Shown here: positions 25,485 through 34,402 of the stretch, one piece after another
Layout: each line of letters opens with the position of its first letter
Numbering within the stretch: position 1 is the first letter of the stretch
NCBI GenBank assembly: GCA_016793885.1
Contig: JAEUHE010000260.1
Coordinates: 51,596-115,595 of the forward strand
Origin: Verrucomicrobiales bacterium
GTDB taxonomy: Bacteria; Verrucomicrobiota; Verrucomicrobiia; Limisphaerales; UBA11320
Direction of reading: 5' to 3'
Length of the DNA stretch: 64,000 nt
The notes under the pieces: generated by a model
What the model saw: the letters and a program-made list of their open reading frames with translations, nothing else
What the model was told of the DNA's origin: nothing
Databases searched by the model: none
Translations under genes and position numbers: made by a program

Positions 25485-26374
25485 ATGAACTGGGCTTTCT
25501 CGCCCTTGAGGATGGCCAGGAACTGTTTCACAGCCGGCGAGAGCACCTTATTCTTCTTGTAGATAGCTGCCAGCGGTCGATGGAACTGAACATCCTCGAG
25601 CCGGACCTCGATTAGGGTGAGCTTCGCGATCTCTTGTTCCACAGTGCCTTGCGGCACGATGGCGATCCCGGCGTTGATTTCCACCGCGCGTTTCACCGTT
25701 TCAATATTATCGAACTCCATGACGTGCTGGACTTGCACTTCCTGATCCTTCAGCACCCGATCGATAGCCTGGCGCGTGGGGATATCTGGTTGAAATCCGA
25801 TAAATTTCATTCCGTTGAGTTCGCCCAGCTTCACGGTCTTTCGTTTGGCGAAGGGGTGTTCGGGATGGCAGATCAGCACCATGACATCTTTCCTCAGGGC
25901 CACCACCTCCAATTTGGGATCCTTGTTGGGATAGGCCACCAACCCGAGGTCAACCACATTGCTTAGAACATCGTCGTAGACCTGATTCGACCGACGGTAT
26001 TCCACGTGAACATTGACCGTTGGATAGCTCTTCAGGAACTTCTTGAGATAAGGCGGCAAGTCATGGAGTCCGATGCTGTAAATGGTGGCGACGCGTATCG
26101 CGCCGGAGATGACATTCTTGATCTCCTGCAGTTTGCTAAAGAGGCCCTCGTAGGTCTGGATGATCTGTTTGCTATACTCGTACAGCACCTGACCCTCACG
26201 GGTCAGCCTGAACTTCTTTTTGCTCCTCTCAATCAGCAGAGACTTGAACTGGCGCTCCAAAGAGCTGATCTGTTGGCTCACAGCGGACTGGGTTACCCCG
26301 TTAATCTGGGCTGCCCGCGTGAAACTCTCGGTTTCGGCCAGATCACAAAACACCTTCAAGCTCTCGATTTGCAT
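25481..26374 (-). CDS. LysR family transcriptional regulator
   Basis: 297 residues, standard LysR length. The winged helix-turn-helix is residues 1-60 (MQIESLKVFCDLAETESFTRAAQINGVTQSAVSQQISSLERQF), followed by a linker helix and a periplasmic-binding-protein-like effector domain (GAIRVATIYSIGLHDLPPYLKKF, VVDLGLVAYP, VEINAGIAIVPQGTVEQEI). It most resembles the CysB/CbbR-type branch; the effector is unknown. Divergent from nrdR and tail-to-tail with the AraC gene. Lysine-rich and less GC-rich than neighbours. Confidence 0.92.
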   Translation of the reverse strand: MQIESLKVFCDLAETESFTRAAQINGVTQSAVSQQISSLERQFKSLLIERSKKKFRLTREGQVLYEYSKQIIQTYEGLFSKLQEIKNVISGAIRVATIYSIGLHDLPPYLKKFLKSYPTVNVHVEYRRSNQVYDDVLSNVVDLGLVAYPNKDPKLEVVALRKDVMVLICHPEHPFAKRKTVKLGELNGMKFIGFQPDIPTRQAIDRVLKDQEVQVQHVMEFDNIETVKRAVEINAGIAIVPQGTVEQEIAKLTLIEVRLEDVQFHRPLAAIYKKNKVLSPAVKQFLAILKGEKAQFI

Positions 26375-26521
26375 AGCAACGGCGCGAGCATAGTGGACGG
26401 CCGGACGAAGTCAAAGGACGGACTTAATAGACATGGATTCCTTGCCCCTCGTGCTTGACGGCCCAAGATATTGTATCCTAGGGTGAGTTCACCCACATTA
26501 GGCTGTGGGTTCCTGTTTATT

Positions 26522-27007
26522 ATGCGGTGTCCGAAATGTGGCTGTGTTGATGACAAAGTGATCGACTCTCGCACCTCGCGCGAGGGTGCCACGATTCGTC
26601 GCCGCCGGGAGTGCCTGGAATGCCACTTTCGTTTCACCACCTATGAGCATGTGGAACTTCCTACCCTGATGGTGGTTAAGCGGGATGGGCGACGAGAGGA
26701 ATTCTCTCGCGAGAAGCTGGCGGCTGGGATTCGCCGAGCCTGTCAGAAGCGGCCAGTGAGCGAGGAGGCGATCGTATCGGTGGTGGAAACCATCATGACG
26801 GATCTTTCGAACGCCTATGAGGGAGAGGTTCAGGGCAAGGACATTGGCGCGCGGGTGATGGATGAGCTGCGCGGGTTGGACCCGATTGCCTACGTTCGTT
26901 ACGCAAGCGTCTACCGTCGTTTTGAGGAGGCCACCGATTTTGTTCAAGAGGTCAAGAAGCTGGAGACCAAACATGATACACTTACGGCACGATTGCCTGG
27001 TCTTTGA
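26522..27007 (+). CDS. nrdR: Transcriptional repressor NrdR
   Basis: 161 residues. The zinc ribbon is MRCPKCGCVDDKV...RRECLECHFRFTTYE (two CxxC pairs) and the ATP-cone follows as VVKRDGRREEFSREKLAAGIRRACQKRPV. It binds NrdR boxes ahead of ribonucleotide reductase genes and senses dATP/ATP (established). No reductase gene is in the window. The ATG at 26522 gives the exact family N terminus. Its 3' end overlaps the next gene by 35 bases, so the two are co-translated. Confidence 0.95.
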   Translation: MRCPKCGCVDDKVIDSRTSREGATIRRRRECLECHFRFTTYEHVELPTLMVVKRDGRREEFSREKLAAGIRRACQKRPVSEEAIVSVVETIMTDLSNAYEGEVQGKDIGARVMDELRGLDPIAYVRYASVYRRFEEATDFVQEVKKLETKHDTLTARLPGL

Positions 27008-27608
27008 ATTTCCCACGGGTGAAATGATTCCCTGCACCGCCGAGGAGATTGCGCTTGAGCTTTCTCTGGAGCCCGGGCAGGCCTTCGATCCCGAGGTTCT
27101 GAAAAATGCCGCTGCGGCAGTCCTTCACTATTTTCGCCATGAGCTGCAGCGTCAGGAGGTTTCGCTGAAGGAATTTGCGACGGCCTTGCGGCGGGTGCTC
27201 AAGGATTTGGGCTTCGACCTCAAGGAATATGAGGTGAAGGTAACTTCCCCCACAATCCCATCTGGCTCAAGCTCCGCTGCCTCTGGCAGCCTGGTTCCAG
27301 CGGTGGACTCGGTTGCGGTATCCTCCGGGCTAACGACGGAGATCGACTTGGGATCTCTCGAGAAGCAAAGTGGTGGCGCCGGTGAACTTCAGTTCTTCCA
27401 GAGCCTCAAGGCCGACTTCCTGGACCGACTGCAGTCCAATCCTCAGATTATCGTGTGTCACGGGCTCCGCAGCTGCTCGAAAAACCTGTGCGCGGCGCGG
27501 CGCTGGTCGGATCGGTGTCAGGAGCTCAGTGACGATATCGTGCGCTTCCTCCGAGCCTGCTTGAAAGACTACGCCGATGGACGGCGTCCGGTGTTGTGCG
27601 TTCGCTGA
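26973..27608 (+). CDS. Hypothetical protein overlapping nrdR, C-terminal cysteine cluster
   Basis: 211 residues, no family recognised. Residues 1-90 look helical with a regular pattern (CTAEEIALELSLEPG, VLHYFRHELQRQEVSLKEFATALRRVLKDLGF), resembling the ATP-cone-adjacent style of small regulators but without a clear match. A low-complexity Ser/Ala linker (95-125) leads to a C-terminal module with Cys162, Cys168, Cys173 and Cys182 in CHGLRSCSKNLC...DRC, which could bind zinc. It starts inside nrdR (35-base overlap) and is followed after 22 bases by a HIT protein, so it belongs to the nrdR unit. The coupling suggests a job with nucleotide or replication control (inference). Confidence 0.65.
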   Translation: MIHLRHDCLVFEFPTGEMIPCTAEEIALELSLEPGQAFDPEVLKNAAAAVLHYFRHELQRQEVSLKEFATALRRVLKDLGFDLKEYEVKVTSPTIPSGSSSAASGSLVPAVDSVAVSSGLTTEIDLGSLEKQSGGAGELQFFQSLKADFLDRLQSNPQIIVCHGLRSCSKNLCAARRWSDRCQELSDDIVRFLRACLKDYADGRRPVLCVR

Positions 27609-27630
27609 ACCCAGACCTGGTTTCCCTCCT

Positions 27631-27975
27631 ATGAGTCAGACCCTCTTCGAGAAGATTATCGCCCGTCAGATTCCCGCTCGCATCGTCTACGAAGATGACC
27701 TGGTGCTCGCGTTCCATGACGTCAACCCTCAGGCCCCGGTCCATGTTCTGATCATTCCCAAAAAGCCTTTGCCACGAGTGGCTGCTGCGGGGGCGGTCGA
27801 TCAAATGCTGCTGGGGCATCTCATGCTGAAGGCGGCCGAGGTGGCGGCCCTGGTGGGGATCCAGGAATCCGGATATCGGCTGGTGATTAACAACGGCCCA
27901 CACGGAGGCGAGTCGGTGCCGCACCTGCATTGCCATCTGTTGGGTGGACGTCAGCTGTCTTGGCCGCCGGGTTGA
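27631..27975 (+). CDS. HIT family nucleotide hydrolase (Hint-like)
   Basis: 114 residues. The histidine triad is GESVPHLHCHLLGG (HxHxH), with the family start LFEKIIARQIPARIVYEDDLVLAFHDVNPQAPVHVLIIPKKP. Hint-type enzymes hydrolyse phosphoramidates of AMP such as AMP-lysine. Third gene of the nrdR run, 22 bases after the previous stop. Its last 25 bases overlap tail-to-tail with the Rsm22-like gene. Confidence 0.93.
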   Translation: MSQTLFEKIIARQIPARIVYEDDLVLAFHDVNPQAPVHVLIIPKKPLPRVAAAGAVDQMLLGHLMLKAAEVAALVGIQESGYRLVINNGPHGGESVPHLHCHLLGGRQLSWPPG

Positions 27976-28976
27976 GCGGTCCACTTCTTGAGGCGAACCA
28001 CTTCATGGCCGGTGCACTCCCACTCCTCTAGGCTTTCCAGTGTGTCCTTCTTGCAGGCCTTGTAGGCCTCAGGCAGCGATCGCTTCGAAATGCGCTTCTC
28101 ACCAACTCCCTCGGCAGTGCACCCAGTCGCCAAGGCGTAGCCCTTGTAGACACGGGGGCTTCCCAGAATGCGCACCGCTCCCGCTGGCAATGGCGCCGCG
28201 GGTCGACGATCCAAAACCAGATAGCTCAGTGGTAGGCTGCGAAGGTCGATGCCCGCGGCTTGACCGAATCGCATCCAGTCGGGATCGGTGAAGATCGCCG
28301 AGGGCGGAGCGGCGAAAAAGTGGCACCAATGCGACGTGTTGTCTTCGGCCAGCAGGCCGCAGCGCGAGGCGTGGACGCAGGGTGCTATCACTTGAACCCC
28401 AGCCTCGGCCCGCAGCCGTTCACGCACGGCGATCAGCCGGCGGCTCGCATCGTAAGTCCCGGGCTCTACCCAGATAACGGCCGAGGCTTCGCGGACGATC
28501 GAAATCAGCTCCTCCAGGCCCGACTCGGTCAGCTCGGTGAGCACGTGGCTCAGGAGGAGCAGTCCTCCGGGTGAATTCTGGGAGATCCGCTGTTTCAGAT
28601 CCGGAAAGAATTTTAGAGCGGTCTGCGACGCGTAGTTGCTCGCCAGATGGGACCGGTCCCATAGCGCCAATCCTCCAGCTAGGGTTTGCGGGAAGGCACG
28701 GAAAACGCAGCGATGCGCGATTCCGCTGCCACAGCCCCAGTCGAACACCTCGGCTTCCGGAGGTTTCCAGCCGCGTATCTGGAGCTCGTTTAAGACATAG
28801 TCCCACTTCCAACCAATGCGCTGAGCGAAGGTCTGGTCATAGGCATACAGATCCGCGGCGGAACGCCAGTAGTCATCCAGACCGGCATCGGCGTTCAGGA
28901 ACCCTTTCCGGAGGCGATCCAAGCAGTCCCAATCAATGGCTTCCCAGGGATTCGACAAAGCAGGTGTCTCTTTCAA
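27951..28976 (-). CDS. Rsm22-like small-subunit rRNA methyltransferase family protein
   Basis: 341 residues, class I SAM-dependent methyltransferase. Motif I is VFDWGCGSGIAHRCVF; the Rsm22 family's cysteine motif is seen as VIAPCVHASRCGLLAEDNTSHWCHF, which in mitochondrial and bacterial relatives (PCPH...CPL...WCHF) is thought to bind a metal or Fe-S cluster. The next conserved block is SPRVYKGYALATGCT. The start is TTG, placed directly against the HemQ stop (no spacing), so translation may depend on the upstream gene. Probably acts on rRNA or mitoribosome-like targets; unproven in bacteria. Confidence 0.8.
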   Translation of the reverse strand: MKETPALSNPWEAIDWDCLDRLRKGFLNADAGLDDYWRSAADLYAYDQTFAQRIGWKWDYVLNELQIRGWKPPEAEVFDWGCGSGIAHRCVFRAFPQTLAGGLALWDRSHLASNYASQTALKFFPDLKQRISQNSPGGLLLLSHVLTELTESGLEELISIVREASAVIWVEPGTYDASRRLIAVRERLRAEAGVQVIAPCVHASRCGLLAEDNTSHWCHFFAAPPSAIFTDPDWMRFGQAAGIDLRSLPLSYLVLDRRPAAPLPAGAVRILGSPRVYKGYALATGCTAEGVGEKRISKRSLPEAYKACKKDTLESLEEWECTGHEVVRLKKWTAQPGGQDS

Positions 28977-29792
28977 CTAGAGGTGGAGATGAGCCCACAG
29001 CGCTTCGGGTGTGACTCGCAGGTTGATGTAGAAGGAGCCGAACTCCCCGAAACGCGCGGTGACTTCGTCGAATCGCATCTCATAAACGATCTCCTTGATG
29101 GGATCCACCTGCTTGGCCACCAGCGTTACACCCCATTCCCAATCGTCTAGGCCCACCGATCCGGTGATCAGCTGCGTCACGCGGCCGGAGTATTTTCTGC
29201 CGACCCGCGCGTGTCCGCCCATGAGCGTTTTGCGAGTGGGAAAGTCGAGCGAGTACCAATTGTCGGCCCCGAGCCGGCGTTTGTTCATCGGATAGAAACA
29301 CATGACTTCCCAGTCCGGCAGCTCGGGATACAGCCGATAGTGCGTGTATTCGGCCATCCGCTGACGAAACTCCTCCATCTTTTGAGTGAACTCCGCAGAG
29401 TCCGCGGCCACTTTTTCGCGCTCGATCAGCTGCTTGCGATGGTCGTCCTCGGACGACATGTATTCGCTCAGTTCAGTGACGGAGAAGTATTGGTAGATGG
29501 GCTCCAGGACTCCGGGCGGGAAGGCGAACTCGATATCGCGGTGCAACTGGGCAGCTTGCCCCATTTCGCTGGCCAAGATCATCACGGCGATGTCGGCCTT
29601 CCCGCTGATGTTGGCGAAAAGGGAGACGCGCGGATGGGAGGCATTGGCATTCGCTGCGCAAATAGCTTCGAGCCGACGGCGGGTGGCCACCGAGGCGTCA
29701 GCCGGCAGCGCGGCCCAGGCGACGCGGTTAATTCGATAGAACAAATGCATCACGTGGATGCCCTGATTCAGTTTTACTTGGGGCAAGTTCAT
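28977..29792 (-). CDS. hemQ: HemQ, chlorite-dismutase-family coproheme decarboxylase
   Basis: 271 residues. The family core is seen as CFYPMNKRRLGADNWYSLDFPTRKTLMGGHARVGRKYSGRVTQLITGSVGLDDWEWGV; the histidine in GGHARVGRKY (near residue 193) is the expected axial heme ligand and the tyrosine of DNWYSLDFP matches the catalytic tyrosine region. HemQ finishes heme b by decarboxylating coproheme III in the coproporphyrin-dependent pathway (established for monoderms; here inferred). True chlorite dismutases need a distal arginine that I cannot place. Upstream of the Rsm22-like gene with zero spacing. Confidence 0.88.
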   Translation of the reverse strand: MNLPQVKLNQGIHVMHLFYRINRVAWAALPADASVATRRRLEAICAANANASHPRVSLFANISGKADIAVMILASEMGQAAQLHRDIEFAFPPGVLEPIYQYFSVTELSEYMSSEDDHRKQLIEREKVAADSAEFTQKMEEFRQRMAEYTHYRLYPELPDWEVMCFYPMNKRRLGADNWYSLDFPTRKTLMGGHARVGRKYSGRVTQLITGSVGLDDWEWGVTLVAKQVDPIKEIVYEMRFDEVTARFGEFGSFYINLRVTPEALWAHLHL

Positions 29793-29926
29793 GCTCGAGG
29801 AGAGGGTTTACGCTGGAAAGGGAGGTTTGCCAATACCGGATAGGGAGGAATCGTCCGGGCGGGGACGGATTCCCTCATCCACTTGCGAGAGACGCTCTGA
29901 GCGGACGAGTCCGATCGGGTGAAGAC

Positions 29927-31480
29927 CTAAGGGGAAATCTCGGTCCGGCTCATGCCTGCCAAGGCTTTTCGAAGCGCCCGGAGCGGTTCGGCGAGGCGGG
30001 AGGTCAGACCGATGGAGTGCTCACGGTTTCCGATGCCGCAGATCACGCCAAACGTCTCCTGTCCATTGCGCAGGGAAAGCAGCAAGAGGGGATTCCCCTC
30101 CACCTTGGTCTTCAACCAATCCGGTATATACTTGCGAATGCTTGGCTCGTTGGGGCTCTGAACCAGCACGTCCTCTCCACGACTGAGGCAGATCGTGAAC
30201 ACATTCCGACTGTCCAAAGAGAGCAGTGACTGCCCTCGGATGCTCTCGAAAAGACTGCCGCGACCCAGCCGGGCTGACCAGGTCGGCAGTATCTCGTCGC
30301 GTAGGAAGACGACACTCTGGGCTAGCTTGAGTTCGTCATGCAGCAGTTGCAGGACTTGCGTCAAAGCCTCCTCCAAGGAAATGGCTCGCCCGCTGCTGGT
30401 CCCCCACTGAGAGATGAGCTCTTGGAACTTGAGATCTCCATCGGCCGACTTCCGGAGCGACTTGGTATCCACCGAGGGCCGAAGTCCTGCCTCCTTGTCT
30501 TTGGTGATTGATTTCGGTGCGGAAATGTTCGCCAGTCGCTTCATGAGCGGATTGCTGAACATCTTCAGCCCATGGGCTTGTCCGAATCCCTGAAGACGCT
30601 TTTCGGTTCGTTCGAACAAGGACGACAGTGCTTCATCATCCAGCGCCAAGGCGACCCCGTATTGCTTGGCCATGCGAGCGGCCTCGGCTTTCAATTGCTC
30701 CCCGTCGACCCCCTTCTCGGCCGCATGCTGGCAGAATCGGTTAGAGAAGTCCGAAGCGATCAATAGCAGTTCCGAGGGCGAGTGGAACTTGGCCTCGGTG
30801 AGTTCCTTGGGGACCGCGCGGATCGTGCTCAGGATGCCCTTGGCCAACTGGGCAGAAGACAAGAGTTCGTACGACAGCTCGAGGGTCGTGAGCCCAAACA
30901 CCTCGCGGCAGGCCGCATCCCAAGACATGGTGGCGGTCAGGGCCTTGGCTTGGGCGTAAGCTTCGGGTAGAAAATTCACGATGAGCAGTTGCCCGTAGCT
31001 ACGTAAGGCCGCACAGACAAAGGCCTGTTCAGGCTCAATACTCGGGCAATGTTCTGACACCGCCTGGGCCATGATGCCGCTCGCCAATGCCAAGGCGGCT
31101 ACCTCCTGCTTCTGCTTGCCCACCTCTCCGCGCTCGGCGCTCTCCATGAGCAGCAGGGCCATGGCCAGGTTTCGAATTTTTTCGAATCCAACGGTTTGAA
31201 TGGCTTGGTGAACGGTGGTGATCTCGGCACCGACGGGATTATAGCCCAGCGTGTTCGCCACCCCAAGCACCTTGGTCATGGTGGCTAAGTCGCGGCTGAC
31301 CAGGTCCGCTAGCTGGCTGACAGAGATGGTATCTGCCTTCGCAGTAATCTCCTGGATCAGTTGAATCACCTGCGTGATGGCTGCGGATTTACCCGATTCC
31401 ATGGCGTCCTGAAGGGTCGCGATGGTACGGCGCGTCTTGGGATCCACGATGGCTTGTTCCGTAGTCGTTTCGTTCATCAT
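29927..31480 (-). CDS. HDOD domain signalling protein
   Basis: 517 residues. Residues about 25-240 form an HDOD (metal-dependent HD-related output) domain: LIQEITAKADTISVSQLADLVSRDLATMTKVLGVANTLGY, AIQTVGFEKIRNLAMALLLME. A long middle section is helical, and the C-terminal 130 residues look like a GAF-type sensor (LQLLHDELKLAQSVVFLRDEI, GNPLLLLSLRNGQETFGVICG). Predicted cytoplasmic regulator; HDOD proteins act in second-messenger and stress signalling, but the partner is unknown. No obvious neighbour in signalling; it stands as a single minus-strand gene. Confidence 0.85.
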   Translation of the reverse strand: MMNETTTEQAIVDPKTRRTIATLQDAMESGKSAAITQVIQLIQEITAKADTISVSQLADLVSRDLATMTKVLGVANTLGYNPVGAEITTVHQAIQTVGFEKIRNLAMALLLMESAERGEVGKQKQEVAALALASGIMAQAVSEHCPSIEPEQAFVCAALRSYGQLLIVNFLPEAYAQAKALTATMSWDAACREVFGLTTLELSYELLSSAQLAKGILSTIRAVPKELTEAKFHSPSELLLIASDFSNRFCQHAAEKGVDGEQLKAEAARMAKQYGVALALDDEALSSLFERTEKRLQGFGQAHGLKMFSNPLMKRLANISAPKSITKDKEAGLRPSVDTKSLRKSADGDLKFQELISQWGTSSGRAISLEEALTQVLQLLHDELKLAQSVVFLRDEILPTWSARLGRGSLFESIRGQSLLSLDSRNVFTICLSRGEDVLVQSPNEPSIRKYIPDWLKTKVEGNPLLLLSLRNGQETFGVICGIGNREHSIGLTSRLAEPLRALRKALAGMSRTEISP

Positions 31481-31557
31481 GCGCGCGAGCGCTAAGGAAG
31501 CATCGGCGCGAGACGGAAAAGCCTTACGCAGTATTTAGCCCATTCGCGGGCGGCATC

Positions 31558-34248
31558 CTACAAGCCGTCAACCCTCACGCGGTAATATCTGCCTTCACCG
31601 GGACTCGATCCCAGCGGGATGACCACTTGGAGGGGGTCGCGTGGGTGGAGCGGGGTTGCAGCCTTGAGGGGAAGCTCGGTCCAGGGATCGTCTATCCATG
31701 CTGAATTTTTCACTTCGATTCTCAGCCGACGATTGGCTGGTTGAGTGGTTACCAACTCCAGAGATCCGGCTTGGGACCGAATTTCCACGGCCAGCTTGTC
31801 GGCCGCATTTCGAGGGTGGGTGCCGGCGAGCTTCTCCTGCTCGTTCGTAGCACCATCCCGATCCGCGTCGGCGGACGGTTCGGTTTCTGCCAGGGGTAGC
31901 CCATCCAGGAAACCGAAACGCCAAGCTTCGTAGCTCCCTCGGGACAGCAATTCCTGGCTCAGTATCCAGTCCCGAACCAGCTCGATGGACTTGCGATCCA
32001 GTTCGTTGCTTCCCAGCGGCGGCATCTGCCTGGCGCCTCGAGTGCTGATTCGCGACAGCAGCATGGAGTGGTCGAGGTCGCCTTGAACGACAATGCGATT
32101 GGATGAGCTGCTTCCAGGGTCGTTGAGCGTGCCGTCCAAAATCCGGGTCAATCTCGTCGGGGTTCCGAATCGGGCATCCCAGGTGTTCGGGGCGGTGCCT
32201 CCCGGGTGATGGCAGGCCGAGCAATTGGCATCGAGGTAGGACCGAACCCGATACTCCAGACTAGCGGCCGAGTTGGTGGTGGCAACCAGTCGGGGCAGGG
32301 TATCGGTGGAGGGGACCGGCCGGTTGAAGTAGCCAGCGTTCGCCAGAACGCGCAGCTGGTTGACGGACGAGGAATCGGGTTGCGTCTCGTCGTGGTTCAG
32401 CTGCCAGGTCGAAAATCCGAGCGCCGTTCCCGCTCCTGAAGTGTGGCAAGCAAGGCAGCTCGACCGGCTTGGATACGACCAGTGCTGAGTTCGAACCGAA
32501 CCGTCAGCGGTGAGAATCTCGATGGCCTCCTCCAATCCCTGATCCGACACGAGAGTCGCATCGCTTGATCCCGGCGCCCATCGATACGTGATTCCGTAAG
32601 CCCCCGATGCGTTCTTCACCAGGAACCGGGTTTCGATCCGGCGCTTGGCTCCGGTAATCTCGTTCGTGGTCAGATCGAAATGTTTGATCCAGACCGTCCC
32701 CGTCGGAAATGTCCACGGGTTGGTGACACTGAATCCGATGAAGGCATTGGTCGTGGGAACCGAGAACCACCGCCGCTTCTCGGCGCCATCGGACCAAAAC
32801 GGGGCATTAATGGTGTAGGCTTCAATGCCAGGCTGAGGCTCCAAGGTGGCGAGATCGGAGAATGCGCCGGTTCCTGAGAGCAGGCTGGGCAGGGGAGATC
32901 CCACGACGGCTGGATCGAAATCGAGCCGCTTGATTTTATTCTCGGCGTAGGAAGCCACAAGGAGGTCCTGGTTACGTGGGTCCGCTCCGAATCCCGCACT
33001 GAATCGTTCACTGGTCAGCCTGGTCTTCGCGCCGGAATAGCCGGCGTCTGGCTGGATCCCCCAGAGATTGCCGCTAATGTAGTCGCCGAACAGATACGAG
33101 CCCTTCAACTCGGGAAGCCGCGAACCGCGATAGACCCGCCCACCCGTCACTGAGTTGCCGGTCAGCGTTCCCGTGGATCCATGCAGGTACTCGTGGAGCG
33201 GTGGGAGGAGTGGAATGCGGGCTGGCTTGGACCCTGCCTTGGGTCCTGCGAGGGTTCCTTCCTGATAGGGCCAGCCGTAGTTTCCACCTTTGACGATGAT
33301 GTTGATCTCTTCACGGACCTCTTGACCCACGTCCCCGCAAAAGAGGATTCCCGACTCGGTATCGAAGGAGAACTTCCAAGGATTGCGTAATCCGATGGCA
33401 TAGAACTCGGCCCGGAGTTTTTGCCGGTCCAGGGCTTTTCCACCTAAATCGGTGGCTGAGACCCAGGGATTGTCCGCTGGAATCCTATACGGCAAGGCGT
33501 TTCCATCCCGCAGGGCTGCGTGCGGCGTCGGCTCCAAGTTCTCGGGTCGCGCATCGACATCGATGCGCAGGATTCCCGCGAAGAAGTCCTTATCAAGTCG
33601 CTGGGCGTTGTTGTAGGTGTCGTTCCCTCCACCTTCGTCGCCCACCGCTACGTAGAGGTAGCCATCGGGTCCAAAGTGGAGATCTCCGCCATTGTGATTG
33701 CCGGCTTGATCGTACTGCGTGATGAGTGGTCGTTCGGTAGAAAGTTCGGCCTGGTTGGCCGTGGGTGGAATCGCCTGAAAGCGCGAGAGGCGTTGGTGCA
33801 GACCCCGGCCATCATCGCTGACATGGTTGGACAGCGAATAGAAGACGAAGAAGAACCCATTAGTGGCGAAGCCGGGATGGAAAGCGAGTCCCAGCACGCC
33901 CGACTCCCCGCCGGTCATGAGACCGCGAGGGGTCAGATCCAGGAACACGGAGCGTCGAGGGTTCGCCAGGTTCGTGACCACGGCGATGTGTCCACCTTTC
34001 TCGACAATGAAGAGTCGATTAGTTTCACCGGGAGGCGAAGCGATGGTGACGGGGTTGGCGAACGTGACGCCGGGGAAGGTATCCACCCACTTGTATCCCA
34101 GCCGAGGCGGCTGTTGAGGCAAGGTCAGGGAGGTGTTCGCCCGGCGTTCCAGGGCATCGACCGACAGGGCCATGAGCCCAACGAGCCCGACCATTCCGAA
34201 CCGCCGCGTCCAAAGGAGACGCGGGAACAACTGGAACAACCACATCAT
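31558..34248 (-). CDS. PQQ-type sugar dehydrogenase fused to a diheme cytochrome module
   Basis: 896 residues. Residues 1-32 hold a signal/TM (WLFQLFPRLLWTRRFGMVGLVGLMALSV). Residues about 45-450 are a glucose/sorbosone dehydrogenase propeller (FIVEKGGHIAVVTN, GLAFHPGFATNGFFFVFYS, GNHNGGDLHFGPDGYLYVAVGDEGGG, YAIGLRNPWKFSFD, DVGQEVREEINIIVKGGNYGWP). Residues about 470-800 match a conserved family (TIGR03806-like) containing heme sites CLACH at 598-602 and CSACHH at 676-681. The tail carries ADADRDGATNEQEKL. Likely an extracytoplasmic oxidase passing electrons via two c-hemes (inference). The ATG at 34248 (or 34245) is selected because it begins the signal peptide. Confidence 0.88.
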   Translation of the reverse strand: MMWLFQLFPRLLWTRRFGMVGLVGLMALSVDALERRANTSLTLPQQPPRLGYKWVDTFPGVTFANPVTIASPPGETNRLFIVEKGGHIAVVTNLANPRRSVFLDLTPRGLMTGGESGVLGLAFHPGFATNGFFFVFYSLSNHVSDDGRGLHQRLSRFQAIPPTANQAELSTERPLITQYDQAGNHNGGDLHFGPDGYLYVAVGDEGGGNDTYNNAQRLDKDFFAGILRIDVDARPENLEPTPHAALRDGNALPYRIPADNPWVSATDLGGKALDRQKLRAEFYAIGLRNPWKFSFDTESGILFCGDVGQEVREEINIIVKGGNYGWPYQEGTLAGPKAGSKPARIPLLPPLHEYLHGSTGTLTGNSVTGGRVYRGSRLPELKGSYLFGDYISGNLWGIQPDAGYSGAKTRLTSERFSAGFGADPRNQDLLVASYAENKIKRLDFDPAVVGSPLPSLLSGTGAFSDLATLEPQPGIEAYTINAPFWSDGAEKRRWFSVPTTNAFIGFSVTNPWTFPTGTVWIKHFDLTTNEITGAKRRIETRFLVKNASGAYGITYRWAPGSSDATLVSDQGLEEAIEILTADGSVRTQHWSYPSRSSCLACHTSGAGTALGFSTWQLNHDETQPDSSSVNQLRVLANAGYFNRPVPSTDTLPRLVATTNSAASLEYRVRSYLDANCSACHHPGGTAPNTWDARFGTPTRLTRILDGTLNDPGSSSSNRIVVQGDLDHSMLLSRISTRGARQMPPLGSNELDRKSIELVRDWILSQELLSRGSYEAWRFGFLDGLPLAETEPSADADRDGATNEQEKLAGTHPRNAADKLAVEIRSQAGSLELVTTQPANRRLRIEVKNSAWIDDPWTELPLKAATPLHPRDPLQVVIPLGSSPGEGRYYRVRVDGL

Positions 34249-34402
34249 TACAACACAACAACGACTAGAACCGCGGTCACCACCTGCCCTCAAGGCTTCA
34301 AACCCGGGCTGTCCCCGGGACTCGAGACCGCAAACTTCTACTGTGCCACACTTTCCGCCTTCTACAAGCGGGAAGACAGACCAAGGCTGTGAAAAATGGC
34401 GC

